In this document: positions 27,946-37,984 of the stretch, one piece after another
How the letters are laid out: every line of letters starts with the position of its first letter
Position numbering within the stretch: position 1 is the first letter of the stretch
Source of the DNA: Ensifer sp. IC4062
GTDB lineage: Bacteria > Pseudomonadota > Alphaproteobacteria > Rhizobiales > Rhizobiaceae
DNA: 64,000 nt
NCBI RefSeq assembly: GCF_020193575.1
Contig: NZ_JADYVD010000001.1
Coordinates: 62,001-126,000 of the forward strand
Direction: 5' to 3'
The notes under the pieces: generated by a model
Database searches by the model: none
Seen by the model: the letters and a program-made list of their open reading frames with translations, nothing else
Told to the model about the DNA's origin: nothing
Program-made: the position numbers and the translations under genes

Positions 27946-30099
27946 ATGTTCGAGACCCACAAGGTAGAAATCGAATGGGCAGGGCGTCCGCTCAAGCTCG
28001 AGACCGGCAAGATCGCGCGTCAGGCTGACGGCGCCGTTCTCGCCACCTACGGCGAAACCGTGGTGCTTGCCACCGTCGTTTCGGCCAAGGCGCCGAAGCC
28101 TGGCCAGGATTTCTTCCCGCTCACTGTCAACTACCAGGAAAAGACCTACGCCGCCGGCAAGATCCCTGGCGGCTATTTTAAGCGCGAAGGCCGCCCGAGC
28201 GAAAATGAAACGCTCGTTTCCCGCCTGATCGACCGGCCGATCCGTCCGCTCTTCCCGGAAGGCTACAAGAACGACACCCAGGTGATCGTGACTGTCATGC
28301 AGCATGACCTGGAAAACGATCCGGACGTCATTTCGATGGTCGCGGCCTCCGCCGCACTGACGCTTTCCGGCATTCCGTTCATGGGACCGATTGGTGGCGC
28401 CCGCGTCGGCTACATCAATGGCCAATATGTGCTGAACCCGCACCTCGATGAGATGGATGAATCCTCTCTCGATCTCGTCGTCGCCGGCACCCAGGAAGCC
28501 GTGCTGATGGTCGAGTCGGAAGCCAAGGAACTGCCGGAAGACATCATGCTCGGCGCTGTCGTCTTCGGCCAGAAGGGCTTCCAGCCGGTGATCGACGCGA
28601 TCATCAAACTGGCCGAAGTCGCGGCCAAGGAACCGCGTGAGTTCGAACCGGAAGACCATTCCGCGCTCGAAAACGCCATGCTCGCCATCGCCGAAGACGA
28701 GCTGCGCAACGCCTATAAGATCACCGAAAAGGCTGCGCGCTACGCCGCCGTTGACGCCGTCAAGGAGAAGGTGAAGGAACACTTCCTTCCGGAAGGCATC
28801 GAGACCCCTGCTCACACCGCGGAAGAAATCGCCGCGGTCTTCAAGCATCTGCAGGCCAAGATCGTTCGCTGGAACATCCTTGACACCCAGAGCCGCATCG
28901 ACGGCCGCGATCTCGTCACGGTTCGCCCGATCGTCGCCGAAGTCGGCATCCTGCCGCGCACGCATGGTTCCTCGCTCTTCACCCGCGGTGAGACGCAGGC
29001 GATCGTCGTCGCCACGCTCGGCACCGGCGAAGACGAGCAGTATGTCGATTCCTTGACTGGCATGTACAAGGAAAACTTTATGCTGCACTACAACTTCCCG
29101 CCCTTCTCGGTCGGTGAAACGGGCCGCATGGGGTCCCCGGGCCGTCGTGAAATCGGTCACGGCAAGCTCGCCTGGCGCGCCATCCACCCGATGCTGCCGA
29201 CGGCGGAACAGTTCCCCTATACGCTGCGTGTCGTTTCCGAAATCACCGAGTCCAACGGCTCCTCCTCGATGGCCACCGTCTGCGGCACGTCGCTGGCGCT
29301 GATGGATGCAGGCGTTCCGCTTGCAAAGCCGGTCGCCGGTATCGCCATGGGTCTCATCAAGGAAGGCGATCGTTTCGCTGTTCTCTCCGACATCCTCGGC
29401 GACGAAGACCATCTCGGTGACATGGACTTCAAGGTTGCGGGCACCGAAGCCGGCATTACCTCGTTGCAGATGGACATCAAGATCGAGGGCATTACCGAAG
29501 AAATCATGGGCGTCGCGCTCAACCAGGCCAAGGGCGGCCGCATGCACATTCTCGGTGAAATGGCCAAGGCCATCTCCGAGAGCCGCGGCCAGCTCGGCGA
29601 ATTCGCACCGCGCATCGAAGTGATGAACATTCCGGTCGACAAGATCCGTGAAGTCATCGGTTCGGGCGGCAAGGTCATCCGCGAAATCGTTGAAAAGACC
29701 GGCGCCAAGATCAACATCGAAGACGACGGTACGGTCAAGATTGCATCTTCCTCCGCCAAGGAGATTGAAGCGGCCCGCAAGTGGATCCACTCGATCGTCG
29801 CCGAGCCGGAAGTCGGCCAGATCTACGAAGGCACGGTCGTCAAGACCGCCGATTTCGGCGCCTTCGTCAACTTCTTCGGCGCTCGCGACGGCCTCGTCCA
29901 CATCTCGCAGCTCGCCTCCGAGCGCGTCGCCAAGACGACCGACGTCGTCAAGGAAGGCGACAAGGTCTGGGTCAAGCTCATGGGCTTCGACGAGCGCGGC
30001 AAGGTTCGCCTCTCCATGAAGGTCGTCGATCAGGCGACCGGCAAGGAAGTCGTTACAGAGAAGGCTGAGAAGAAGGACGGCGGCGAAGCGGCCGAATAA
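27946..30099 (+). CDS. pnp: Polyribonucleotide nucleotidyltransferase (PNPase)
   Basis: A 717-residue PNPase, the phosphorolytic 3'-5' exoribonuclease. Two RNase PH cores are present ([19 protein letters not shown] near the N-terminus; [20 protein letters not shown] near residue 345). A KH domain follows ([17 protein letters not shown]) and then an S1 domain ([19 protein letters not shown]). The C-terminus is Lys/Glu-rich. GAAGGACAG precedes the ATG. In other bacteria PNPase represses its own leader mRNA after RNase III cleavage; I did not verify a stem here. Confidence 0.98.
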   Translation: MFETHKVEIEWAGRPLKLETGKIARQADGAVLATYGETVVLATVVSAKAPKPGQDFFPLTVNYQEKTYAAGKIPGGYFKREGRPSENETLVSRLIDRPIRPLFPEGYKNDTQVIVTVMQHDLENDPDVISMVAASAALTLSGIPFMGPIGGARVGYINGQYVLNPHLDEMDESSLDLVVAGTQEAVLMVESEAKELPEDIMLGAVVFGQKGFQPVIDAIIKLAEVAAKEPREFEPEDHSALENAMLAIAEDELRNAYKITEKAARYAAVDAVKEKVKEHFLPEGIETPAHTAEEIAAVFKHLQAKIVRWNILDTQSRIDGRDLVTVRPIVAEVGILPRTHGSSLFTRGETQAIVVATLGTGEDEQYVDSLTGMYKENFMLHYNFPPFSVGETGRMGSPGRREIGHGKLAWRAIHPMLPTAEQFPYTLRVVSEITESNGSSSMATVCGTSLALMDAGVPLAKPVAGIAMGLIKEGDRFAVLSDILGDEDHLGDMDFKVAGTEAGITSLQMDIKIEGITEEIMGVALNQAKGGRMHILGEMAKAISESRGQLGEFAPRIEVMNIPVDKIREVIGSGGKVIREIVEKTGAKINIEDDGTVKIASSSAKEIEAARKWIHSIVAEPEVGQIYEGTVVKTADFGAFVNFFGARDGLVHISQLASERVAKTTDVVKEGDKVWVKLMGFDERGKVRLSMKVVDQATGKEVVTEKAEKKDGGEAAE

Positions 30100-30122
30100 G
30101 CCGGCCCCGCCGCGATTGTTCT

Positions 30123-30156
30123 GGGGCGCGGAGCGGATTGCTCCGCGCCCCTTTCT
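30123..30156 (+). terminator. Rho-independent terminator after pnp
   Basis: GGGGCGCGGAGC and GCTCCGCGCCCC make a 12-bp perfect stem with a 5-nt loop, followed by TTTCT. Confidence 0.8.
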
Positions 30157-30183
30157 GTAAGCAAAGAACGGATACGACGCCCC

Positions 30184-31200
30184 ATGAGCCGCGACGCACT
30201 GAAAACCCTGTTCCATCCTTTCGACACCGGTGTCATCGATCCGCCGGGAGAGGATGAACGTGTGCTCTTTCTGGGGGCGGAGGCGGGCTACCGGCTGCCG
30301 CAGGACTTTTCCGCCTCGATCGCTGCCGTGCAGCCTCTAAGGTCGCTCTATCGCGCCCTGGAAGCGGCACGCGCCGACGTGACGCCGCTCGCCGAGGGGG
30401 AGGACTATGACGCCGCGCTCGTGCTCTGCGGCAAGCACAAGGGCGAAAACGAGGATCGGATCGCCGAGGCGCTCAAGCGCACCCGCGCGGGCGCATTGGT
30501 TGTGATTGCAGGCGGCAAGGAGGATGGGATTCAGCCGCTGCGCAAGAAGATCGGCAAATTCGGCTGGGATGGGGATTCGCTGCCGAAATACCATGGCGTC
30601 GCCTTCTGGTTCACCCGGCCCGAAGATGTGTCGGAGGCGGTGTCTCAGCTTGCCAAGGTGCCGGTGCGTGTCGACGGCCTGTTCGAGGCGTCGCCGGGCA
30701 TGTTCTCGCACGACCGGGTGGATGCCGGTTCGGAGCTTCTTGCCTCCCGTCTGCCCAAGGATTTTACCGGCCATGCGGCCGATTTTGGTGCCGGCTGGGG
30801 CTATCTGTCGGTGATGCTTGCCCATGCCTCGCCGGGGCTGAAGGGCATCGATCTCTTCGAGGCGGACTACGAAGCGCTGGAGGCAGCGCGCGTCAACATG
30901 ATGGCGAACGCCCCCTCGGTGCCGGCCCGTTTTTATTGGCAGGACCTGACTGCCGAGGAGACGCGCGACAAATACGACCTGATCGTCATGAATCCGCCCT
31001 TTCACGAAGGGCACGCCGCCGAGCCGTCGCTCGGTGCCGCGATCATCAAGTCCGCCGCCAAGGCCTTGAAGCACGGCGGCAGACTGATGCTGGTTGCCAA
31101 TCGCGGTCTGCCCTACGAACAAGTTCTCGCGGAAAACTTCAAGGAGAGCGGCGAGACATGCCGCAACGCGCGCTTCAAGGTGCTCTGGGCGAAACGCTAA
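30184..31200 (+). CDS. RsmC/RlmG-like class I SAM-dependent methyltransferase
   Basis: A 338-residue protein with the two-domain RsmC architecture: a degenerate N-terminal methyltransferase-like half (1-165) and a catalytic C-terminal half. The SAM site is DFGAGWGYLS (200-209) and the N-methylation motif is NPPFH (270-274), as in the rRNA guanine-N2 methyltransferases RsmC/RlmG. The substrate is probably G1207 of 16S rRNA but could be another guanine. It lies 84 bp after pnp on the same strand. Confidence 0.88.
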   Translation: MSRDALKTLFHPFDTGVIDPPGEDERVLFLGAEAGYRLPQDFSASIAAVQPLRSLYRALEAARADVTPLAEGEDYDAALVLCGKHKGENEDRIAEALKRTRAGALVVIAGGKEDGIQPLRKKIGKFGWDGDSLPKYHGVAFWFTRPEDVSEAVSQLAKVPVRVDGLFEASPGMFSHDRVDAGSELLASRLPKDFTGHAADFGAGWGYLSVMLAHASPGLKGIDLFEADYEALEAARVNMMANAPSVPARFYWQDLTAEETRDKYDLIVMNPPFHEGHAAEPSLGAAIIKSAAKALKHGGRLMLVANRGLPYEQVLAENFKESGETCRNARFKVLWAKR

Positions 31201-31392
31201 GCACTTCTTGAAAAGGCGTGGAACGGCTCTCCGTACGGAAATGCGTGAGCTCAAGGAGTTGGCGTTCACAAGGACGCACACGCTCCAGACAGAGCCATCA
31301 CTTGGCCGCGATGCACCGTTTCCAGTTGCCAGCAGGGACGATCAGGCACACCATAGTCACCTCAGTGCGTCTTTGCAGGAGAGGAGCAGGCT

Positions 31393-31635
31393 ATGGGATT
31401 CGGACCCGCTCGACCCCCTATGATGGAAGATGTTGAGGAGGTGATTGCGCGCGACATCAAGAGTGCCGAGGGACATGGCGCGACGTCGGAAGTCCCCCTG
31501 CAGTTCCGCCGCAAACTCTATCGCGTGCCGCTTGTGACGGGAAAGCTACGACACATGCGTGGCGCGACAGCCCTTGTCGGCCTCGGGCTTCTGGCCATCC
31601 TGTTTGGATTGATCTGGGCCTGGACGGCCGCCTAA
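31393..31635 (+). CDS. Hypothetical small membrane protein
   Basis: An 80-residue protein with a soluble N-terminal half and a single hydrophobic segment at about residues 57-78 (ATALVGLGLLAILFGLIWAW). AGGAG lies 6 nt before the ATG, which is strong support for translation. I do not recognise the family. It lies between the RsmC-like gene and a RIME1 copy, convergent with fabI. A second in-frame ATG pair at codon 10 is a possible start. Confidence 0.65.
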   Translation: MGFGPARPPMMEDVEEVIARDIKSAEGHGATSEVPLQFRRKLYRVPLVTGKLRHMRGATALVGLGLLAILFGLIWAWTAA

Positions 31636-31697
31636 TCCGGGTCCGGGCAATTCCGGGAAAAGTGTGTAACGGTTTTCCGTCCGGAATTTACGTGGAC

Positions 31698-31795
31698 CTA
31701 CTGCAAGTCGCAGCCGATTTAAGGACAAAAATACGCAGCAATTCAATGTGCTACAGCGACCTTTGCGCGTCTGATAAGACGCGCGGCGATGTAGT
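31698..31795 (+). repeat. RIME1-like intergenic repeat, copy 7
   Basis: GCCGATTTAAGGACAAAAAT, GCAGCAATTCAATGTGCTAC and the right palindrome TTGCGCGTCTGATAAGACGC with GCGGCGATGTAG. It ends 20 bp before the fabI stop codon, between convergent genes. Confidence 0.8.
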
Positions 31796-31815
31796 GAACA
31801 ACCCGAATCGGCGGG

Positions 31816-32622
31816 CTACTCCACGTCGGCCGTGCGCAATGCCTCGAGCGTCGGCATGGAGGTAATGTTGTAGCCGGAATCCACATAGTGGATTTCGCCT
31901 GTCACGCCGCGCGAGAGGTCGGAAAGAAGGTAGAGCGCGGAATTGCCGACATCGTCTATCGTCACCGTGCGGCGCAGGGGCGAATTCTTCTGCTGCCACG
32001 ACAGCATCGCGCGGGCGTCCGAGATGCCGGCGCCGGCGAGCGTGCGGATCGGTCCGGCGGAGATCGCGTTGACGCGGATGCCGCGCGTGCCGTAGTCGGC
32101 GGCGAGATAGCGCACCGAGGCTTCGAGGGCGGCCTTGGCAACGCCCATCACATTGTAGTTCGGCATTACGCGCGTCGAGCCGCCATAGGTAAGCGTCAGC
32201 ATCGTGCCGCCTTCATTCATCAGTTCGGCGGCGCGTTTGGCGATCTCGGTGAAGGAGAAGCAGGAGATGACCATGGTGCGGCTGAAATTGTCGCGCGTGG
32301 TATCGGCGTAAAGCCCCTTCAGCTCGTTCTTGTCGGAGAAGCCGATGGCGTGAACGACGAAATCAAGCTTTCCCCAGCGCTCCTTGATCGCAGCGATCAC
32401 GGCGTCGACCGAGGCGATGTCCTCGACGTCGCAGGGCAGGAGGAAGTCCGAATCGACCTCTGCGGCGAGCGGCTTCACCCGCTTGCCGAGCGCTTCGCCC
32501 TGATAGGTGAAGGCGAGCTCGGCACCCTGGGCTGCGAGCGCCTTCGAAATGCCCCAGGCAATAGAATGGTTGTTGGCCACACCCATGATGAGGCCGCGCT
32601 TTCCGTTCATCAGTCCGTTCAT
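31816..32622 (-). CDS. fabI: Enoyl-[acyl-carrier-protein] reductase (NADH)
   Basis: A 268-residue FabI that performs the last reduction of each fatty-acid elongation cycle. It has the family's N-terminal GKRGLIMGVANNHSIAWGIS, HAIGFSDKNELKG, and the catalytic Tyr-X6-Lys pair Y156/K163 (NYNVMGVAK). The ATG at 32622 starts 4 bp after the fabB stop; the upstream open frame is antisense within fabB. Third gene of the minus-strand fabA-fabB-fabI operon. A second in-frame ATG four codons later is possible. Confidence 0.95.
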   Translation of the reverse strand: MNGLMNGKRGLIMGVANNHSIAWGISKALAAQGAELAFTYQGEALGKRVKPLAAEVDSDFLLPCDVEDIASVDAVIAAIKERWGKLDFVVHAIGFSDKNELKGLYADTTRDNFSRTMVISCFSFTEIAKRAAELMNEGGTMLTLTYGGSTRVMPNYNVMGVAKAALEASVRYLAADYGTRGIRVNAISAGPIRTLAGAGISDARAMLSWQQKNSPLRRTVTIDDVGNSALYLLSDLSRGVTGEIHYVDSGYNITSMPTLEALRTADVE

Positions 32623-32626
32623 GGTG

Positions 32627-33847
32627 TTATCCGTTGTAGCGCTGGAAGACGAGCGTGGCGTTGGTACCGCCGAAACCGAAGGAGTTCGAAAGAACCGTGT
32701 CGATCTTGGCGTTGTCGATCCGCTTGCGGACGATCGGGACACCTTCGAACTCCGGGTCGAGCTCGCTGATATGAGCGCTTTCACCGATAAAGCCGGCCTG
32801 CATCATCAACAGGCCGTAGATCGATTCCTGGACGCCGGCAGCGCCCAGCGAATGGCCCGTGAGAGATTTGGTCGACTGGATGTGCGGCATCTTTTCGCCG
32901 AAGACTTCGCGAATGGCGCCGATCTCCTTGGAGTCGCCGACCGGCGTCGAGGTTCCGTGGGTGTTGATATAGTCGACATCGCCCTTCACGGTCGCGAGCG
33001 CCTGACGCATGCAGCGCACGGCGCCCTCACCGGACGGGGCGACCATGTCGTAACCGTCGGAGGTTGCCCCATAACCGACGATCTCGGCATAGATCTTGGC
33101 GCCGCGGGCCTTGGCATGCTCCAGCTCCTCGAGCACCAGAACGCCGGCGCCGCCGGCAATCACGAAGCCGTCGCGGTTGGCATCATAGGCGCGCGAGGCC
33201 GAATGCGGCGTTTCGTTGAACTTCGAGGACATTGCGCCCATGGCGTCGAAGAGGTTCGACATAGTCCAGTCGAGATCCTCGTGGCCACCGGCGAACATCA
33301 CGTCCTGCTTGCCCCACTGGATCATTTCCGCGGCATTGCCGATGCAATGCGCCGAGGTCGAGCAGGCGGAGGAGATCGAGTAGTTGACGCCATGGATCTG
33401 GAACCAGGTCGCAAGCGTGGCCGAGGCCGTCGAGGACATCGCCTTCGGTACGGCGAAGGGGCCGATGCGCTTGGGGCTCACGTTCTTGCGGGTGATGTCG
33501 GCAGCCTCGACGATCGTGCGTGTCGAAGGACCGCCCGACCCCATGATGATGCCGGTGCGCTCGTTTGTGATATCGCCGGCTTCGAGGCCTGAATCCGCTA
33601 TTGCCTGCTTCATCGCCACGTGATTCCAAGCGCCGCCCTGCGAAAGGAAGCGCATGGCGCGCCGGTCGACGAGGTCCGCCGGGTCGAGCGAGGGCGCTCC
33701 CCAGACATGGCACTTGAAGCCGTTCTCGGCGAAGTCAGGGGAAAACGTGATGCCCGATTTCGCATCGTACAGTGATGCCGTGACTTCCTCGGCATTGTTA
33801 CCGATCGAGGAAACGATGCCGAGGCCCGTGACAACAACCCGTCTCAT
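32627..33847 (-). CDS. fabB: 3-oxoacyl-[acyl-carrier-protein] synthase I
   Basis: A 406-residue condensing enzyme. The nucleophile is C162 in [12 protein letters not shown]; the two catalytic histidines lie in [11 protein letters not shown] and [33 protein letters not shown] is the standard N-terminus. The neighbourhood with fabA identifies it as the FabB type needed for unsaturated fatty-acid synthesis. 47 bp separate it from fabA. Confidence 0.96.
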   Translation of the reverse strand: MRRVVVTGLGIVSSIGNNAEEVTASLYDAKSGITFSPDFAENGFKCHVWGAPSLDPADLVDRRAMRFLSQGGAWNHVAMKQAIADSGLEAGDITNERTGIIMGSGGPSTRTIVEAADITRKNVSPKRIGPFAVPKAMSSTASATLATWFQIHGVNYSISSACSTSAHCIGNAAEMIQWGKQDVMFAGGHEDLDWTMSNLFDAMGAMSSKFNETPHSASRAYDANRDGFVIAGGAGVLVLEELEHAKARGAKIYAEIVGYGATSDGYDMVAPSGEGAVRCMRQALATVKGDVDYINTHGTSTPVGDSKEIGAIREVFGEKMPHIQSTKSLTGHSLGAAGVQESIYGLLMMQAGFIGESAHISELDPEFEGVPIVRKRIDNAKIDTVLSNSFGFGGTNATLVFQRYNG

Positions 33848-33894
33848 GGTAATGACCTTTTCTTATCTTGAACCCGTCCTGGCCATTTTGCGGC

Positions 33895-34410
33895 TCAGTC
33901 GGCCTTTTCTTGGAAAAGACCGACCCTGAGGTCGCTGGCCTTGTAGATCACTTCGCCATCGGCCTTCATCCAGCCGTCGGCAATGCCAAGCACCAGACGA
34001 CCGCGCATCACGCGCTTGAAGTCGATGCCATATTCGACCAGCTTGGTCTTCGGCGTCACCATGCCTGTGAATTTCACTTCGCCGGTGGAGATCGCGCGGC
34101 CCTTGCCGGGCTCTCCCAGCCAGCCTAGGAAGAATCCGGTCAGCTGCCACATGGCATCGAGGCCAAGGCAGCCGGGCATGACGGGGTCGCCCATGAAATG
34201 GCAGGGGAAGAACCAGAGGTCCGGTGTGATATCGAACTCGGCGCGGATGTAGCCCTTGTCGTGTGGGCCTCCGGTTTCCGAGATGTCGGTGATGCGGTTG
34301 AACATCAGCATTGGCGGCAAGGGCAGCTGGGCATTGCCGGGGCCAAACATTTCACCTCGGCCGCAGGTCAGGATTTCCTCATAGCTGAAGCTGGATTGTC
34401 TGGTGGTCAT
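33895..34410 (-). CDS. fabA: 3-hydroxydecanoyl-ACP dehydratase/isomerase
   Basis: A 171-residue FabA, the hot-dog fold enzyme that dehydrates 3-hydroxydecanoyl-ACP and isomerises the trans-2 to the cis-3 double bond. The active-site His is H71 ([20 protein letters not shown]) and the Asp D85. Length matches the family. GGGGAAG lies before the ATG. First gene of fabA-fabB-fabI, divergent from irr. Confidence 0.97.
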   Translation of the reverse strand: MTTRQSSFSYEEILTCGRGEMFGPGNAQLPLPPMLMFNRITDISETGGPHDKGYIRAEFDITPDLWFFPCHFMGDPVMPGCLGLDAMWQLTGFFLGWLGEPGKGRAISTGEVKFTGMVTPKTKLVEYGIDFKRVMRGRLVLGIADGWMKADGEVIYKASDLRVGLFQEKAD

Positions 34411-34715
34411 GAATGGTTGCTTCCCCGAGTGACTGAGTGTTTCCCGACTGCTTTAGAGCAAGTTCGGGCTGAATTGAAGGGTGGCTGCGCCAATGGCTAT
34501 CCCGCCGGCCGCAGTTCCCGCTTCTGCGATACCTATAAGTTAGTGCGGATGGCGGCGAAAACCCGCTTCACATTTTCTCTCATGCGGCTCTTATTCGCGA
34601 CATCGTTCCGCCGTCGCTTACAGTATGAATGTGGGCGCGACCAGAGTTAAATGCCAGGCTTCCCCCGCTTTGGGCCGATTTTCAGGCGTTTGCGCCCCCT
34701 GGAAGCTCGGAATCT
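34411..34715. other. Intergenic region between fabA and irr
   Basis: About 300 bp between divergent genes. No RIME1 copy, no gene and no inverted repeat of the iron-control-element type was seen. It should carry the fabA promoter, which I could not place. Confidence 0.4.
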
Positions 34716-34745
34716 ATTGAAAGCGACGGCAGCAGAAGTTATATC
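34716..34745 (+). promoter_or_regulatory. Predicted promoter of irr
   Basis: ATTGAA, 17-bp spacer, TTATAT (or read as TTGAAA-N17-TATATC), close to the rhizobial CTTGAC-N17-CTATAT consensus. The predicted transcript starts near 34751, 44 nt before the ATG. Confidence 0.6.
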
Positions 34746-34794
34746 GCAAATGGATAATCCGTGAATTTTGGCCAGGATACCGAAACGGCTGCGC

Positions 34795-35217
34795 ATGACG
34801 AAAGCACCACAGATGTGTTCGCAGGAGAGGCTGCGCAATTCGGGGTTGCGCCCGACACGTCAGCGCGTCGCGCTTGCGGATCTCATTTTCGCAAAGGGCG
34901 ACCGTCACTTGACCGTCGAGGAACTGCACGAAGAGGCGGTTGAGGCCGGGGTCCCGGTTTCGCTAGCGACCGTCTACAACACGCTGCACCAGTTCACCGA
35001 AGCAGGCATGATCCGCGTGCTGGCGGTCGAGAGCGCCAAGACTTATTTCGACACCAATGTGTCCGACCACCATCATTTCTTCGTCGAAGGACAGAATGAG
35101 GTGCTCGACATTCCGGTGAGCAACATCCAGATCGACAATCTCCCGGAGCCTCCGGAAGGCATGGAGATCTCCCATGTAGACGTCGTGATCCGTCTGCGTC
35201 GCAAGTCCGACCGCTGA
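34795..35217 (+). CDS. irr: Iron response regulator Irr (Fur family)
   Basis: A 140-residue Fur-family regulator. LRPTRQRVALADLIFAKGDRH and VSLATVYNTLHQFTEAGMIRV form the winged helix; the HHH motif at residues 92-94 (SDHHHFF) is the Irr haem/metal site. An N-terminal GCPWH haem-regulatory motif, known from Bradyrhizobium Irr, is absent. Irr represses or activates iron and haem genes under iron limitation. I use the ATG at 34795; a TTG nine codons earlier is possible. fabA lies divergently. Confidence 0.92.
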   Translation: MTKAPQMCSQERLRNSGLRPTRQRVALADLIFAKGDRHLTVEELHEEAVEAGVPVSLATVYNTLHQFTEAGMIRVLAVESAKTYFDTNVSDHHHFFVEGQNEVLDIPVSNIQIDNLPEPPEGMEISHVDVVIRLRRKSDR

Positions 35218-35277
35218 CAGTGAGAACGGCGCCGCGTCCGCCGGACGCTGAAGGCACCGTGTAATTGTCAAAGGCTT

Positions 35278-35913
35278 CTACATCACGTCATTCGGGTCGC
35301 GACCTGGGCCGGCCTTGCCAGTCGGCAGCGTCCAGCCATAGCGCAACGCGCCGCCGCGAACCGCAAAGGCCGAGAGCACGCCGACCGCGGAGGTCGCCGC
35401 GAGCGGCATGCCGATAATCGTCGCCAGAACGAAGCCCCCGGCGCCGACAAGGGCCGCTGTGACGTAGATTTCCGGCCGCAAGAGCACCGAGGGTTCACCG
35501 GCCAGCAGATCGCGCAGGATACCGCCGAAGGTCGCCGTCAGCATGCCGGTCACGATCGCGACGATCGGTGAGCCTGTCGCTGCCAGCCCCTTTGCCGCAC
35601 CCATGACGCAATAGGCCGAAAGGCCGACCGCATCGAGCCACACAAGCATGCGATAGCGGGACTCGAACCGGTGGGACGTGAGAAACACCAGGAGCCCGAC
35701 CGAGGCGCAGACGATCAGATAGGCCGGGTTCAACACCCAGAACACCGGCGTCGCGCCCAGGATCACGTCGCGCATCGTACCGCCACCGATGCCGGTGACG
35801 GAGGCGAGAAAGAGATAGCCGATGATATCGAGCTGCTTGCGCGACGCCGAAAGCGCGCCGGTCGCGGCGAAGACGGCCACACCGGCATAGTCAAGAATTT
35901 CGAGGATCGGCAT
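35278..35913 (-). CDS. Trimeric intracellular cation (TRIC/UPF0126) channel family protein
   Basis: A 211-residue protein of two repeated halves, about seven membrane segments. Each half carries the family signature: GGGTMRD at residues 43-49 and FGGILRD in the second half. Bacterial TRIC-like proteins form K+-type channels or permeate glycine-like solutes; the true role is unclear. It converges on irr with 60 bp between. The ATG follows GCGGAG. Confidence 0.88.
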   Translation of the reverse strand: MPILEILDYAGVAVFAATGALSASRKQLDIIGYLFLASVTGIGGGTMRDVILGATPVFWVLNPAYLIVCASVGLLVFLTSHRFESRYRMLVWLDAVGLSAYCVMGAAKGLAATGSPIVAIVTGMLTATFGGILRDLLAGEPSVLLRPEIYVTAALVGAGGFVLATIIGMPLAATSAVGVLSAFAVRGGALRYGWTLPTGKAGPGRDPNDVM

Positions 35914-36157
35914 GGGTACTCCGCTCTGGACTGCGCCGAGCCCGGGTTGACGCTATCCGCGATCATTAGCGCAACGCCCGGAATAAGTCAGCGGGGCGGA
36001 AGGCTACGCTATTCAAAGAAGATGCGTGACAACGCCAGCTAAGGATCTTGCCCCTCACTCTGGCCCTCACTCCGCTTGAAGGGAGGGGACCCGGAGCTTG
36101 GCGCAGCCGTCGTCCTTAAGCCCGATATCCAGAAGACGGCGCCGCTTGATCCTTCGG

Positions 36158-36197
36158 CCCGCGCGGGGAGAAGGTGCCGGCAGGCGGAGGAGGGCGC
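36158..36197. repeat. Probable rhizobial intergenic repeat fragment
   Basis: GCGCGGGGAGAAGGTGCCGG and the following CAGGCGGAGGAGG, read on the other strand, resemble a very common rhizobial intergenic sequence of the type CCTGCCGGCA-C-CTTCTCCCC. Identified from memory; only one copy is in this window. The rest of the 310-bp gap (35914-36223) holds nothing else I can name. Confidence 0.4.
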
Positions 36198-36223
36198 CAT
36201 TGTGCCCGGCGCATCGTAAAAGC

Positions 36224-37009
36224 CTATTGCGGCAGGACCGTCTGCGTCCGGCCGAGCAGATAATAGGCAAGGAGCCCGGTCCACTCCTTGGCGGCCGTTG
36301 TCGTCAGCTGCGCGTTGAGTGAGGGCTGGGTGAAGTCGAAGCCGAGCCGCACCTTGCCGCTCGTCCGATAATCCGTCGGCCAGGGCATTGCGTCGATGCC
36401 GAACGAACGGAAGAGGCCGATCGAGCGCGGCATATGGTAGGCCGAGGTGACAAGCGCGCAATGCCCCATCCCGTTCGCGCCCAGCAACTCGTTGGTATTG
36501 CGCGCGTTCTCGAAGGTGGTGCGCGAGTTTTCCTCGCGCACGAAACGATCGGGGGCGATGTCGAACGCGTCGAAGAACGCCCGCGAGGCCTCCGCGTCAC
36601 CGGCGTAACCGCCGCTCAAGGAACCGTCCCCGCCTGACACGAGGATGCGCGCGGCAGGATAGGCCTTGGCGAGCCGAACCGTCTCGACGAAGCGCTCCGC
36701 CGCCTGATTGAGCTCGATGCCACCGCGCCCATCAATCACCACGTTCTCGAAGGCGCCGCCGAGCACGATGATGCAGGAGAGCTCCGCTGGCGGGGAGGGG
36801 CGGGGAAACCGGTCTTCAAGGATCTGGAGGAAATAGGAGCCCGTCGTCGTGAACAGTGTCAGGAACAGCACCACGAGGCCAAGTGAGCCGAAGACGCCGC
36901 CAATGCGTGTCCGGCCGCTGAGCGCCAGCAGAAAGCCGATGAGGATGCTGAAGAAGGCGAGCGAGAGTGGCTGGGCAAGGAGCCAGAAGATTTTTGAAAC
37001 GAGGAACAT
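36224..37009 (-). CDS. YdcF/ElyC-like DUF218 membrane protein
   Basis: A 261-residue protein. Two membrane segments (about 2-28 and 35-60) are followed by a DUF218 domain with IIVLGGAFEN, ILVSGGDGSL, ENSRTTFENARNT and VTSAYHMPRSIGLF. Members of this family (ElyC, SanA, YdcF) affect envelope integrity and peptidoglycan precursor use, but the biochemistry is unsettled. I start at the ATG at 37009, directly before the first hydrophobic helix; the frame stays open another 16 codons upstream. Confidence 0.85.
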   Translation of the reverse strand: MFLVSKIFWLLAQPLSLAFFSILIGFLLALSGRTRIGGVFGSLGLVVLFLTLFTTTGSYFLQILEDRFPRPSPPAELSCIIVLGGAFENVVIDGRGGIELNQAAERFVETVRLAKAYPAARILVSGGDGSLSGGYAGDAEASRAFFDAFDIAPDRFVREENSRTTFENARNTNELLGANGMGHCALVTSAYHMPRSIGLFRSFGIDAMPWPTDYRTSGKVRLGFDFTQPSLNAQLTTTAAKEWTGLLAYYLLGRTQTVLPQ

Positions 37010-37169
37010 AAGGCAACTGTTCTGGCTTGGTTGGTATTGAGCAAATGCGCGGCACAAGCAGACCGTGGTCCCATGATTCGTCGTTGAAACAACGCCCTCT
37101 TGGAATCGCGCCGGGTGATTACCAAATCTTGCAGATCATCAACAAAGCTACTTTGATTGGAGGGTCAAG

Positions 37170-37391
37170 GTGGAAACGCAAGTGCGCTTTTCAGAACTGG
37201 CCATCGGTGACGAAGAAATTGCGATGCTCCAGAGGGTGCATTCCCACGCGTGCGGCATTAACGATGTGAAGCCCGAAAGTGAGCAGGGATTAGACATTGG
37301 GAGGATGCTGTTCAGCTTGTATCAGCAGGGCGTCCGCGGCGAGCTGTCGTTGATGCAGATGGTGAGCGCACGAAAGTACGGCGAAGACTAG
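37170..37391 (+). CDS. Hypothetical small acidic protein
   Basis: A 73-residue protein with predicted helices (SELAIGDEEIAMLQRVHSHA, LDIGRMLFSLYQQGV) and no membrane segment. I do not recognise a family. The start is GTG at 37170, supported by GGAGGG 5 nt before it. It lies alone between the divergent YdcF-like gene and the minus-strand tRNA-Ala, and is followed by a 10-bp perfect hairpin. The codon pattern looks coding, so I regard it as real. Confidence 0.6.
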   Translation: METQVRFSELAIGDEEIAMLQRVHSHACGINDVKPESEQGLDIGRMLFSLYQQGVRGELSLMQMVSARKYGED

Positions 37392-37420
37392 CGAGAACAT
37401 GAGATTCCCGGCTCCGGGCG

Positions 37421-37451
37421 AGGCCTGCCGAGTATTGTGGGCGGCAGGCCT
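37421..37451 (+). terminator. Hairpin after the small gene
   Basis: AGGCCTGCCG and CGGCAGGCCT form a perfect 10-bp stem 30 bp after the stop. There is no T-run, so intrinsic termination is uncertain. Confidence 0.4.
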
Positions 37452-37664
37452 CTGACCGCTCCTCCTCGTCGTGAGCGGCTGATCGATCAGATCATGACGA
37501 AGTCGCGAAGGCCACTCGCTCGATCGATATAGCTCGCCCTTGCGGCTGTACGCGATTGCCCGTTTGGTCGGTTCGGCAAATTGTATCCGGAGCTCCTTCC
37601 GCCCGACGAAGCAGCGCAACGTCTTGTGCGAAGTTCCAATTGTTTGAGTCAGTAATAGGAATTT

Positions 37665-37740
<76 letters not shown>

Positions 37741-37984
37741 ATCAGGGTCCGGCAGTGCCGGTTCCGGGAAGATCGTCGGGCATTTTGCCCGGCGAGTGGC
37801 GGCTTATTACTTCTGCTTTTTGCAGATGGCAAGCCGAAAATTGAAGGCCGGTGCGATTTTCTTTTTCCGCTCCGGCTGATTGCCCGATCGCGAGCCCTTT
37901 CGGCGGTCGAAGCGGTTTCGCGCGCCTTTTTAGGCACTTAGCGAAGGACGCGGGCGGTTGCGCCGCCCGCATCCTGAAGGTCGA

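Noticed and set aside
27889-30216. A 775-codon open frame antisense to pnp
   Set aside because: Covers pnp exactly on the other strand, no domain or start signal; shadow frame.
37393-37664. Minus-strand reading between the tRNA-Ala and the 73-residue gene (VGRKELRIQFAEPTKRAI...)
   Set aside because: About 60 codons look protein-like, but the frame runs in from the tRNA, with no start codon behind a ribosome binding site and no family; kept as doubtful only.
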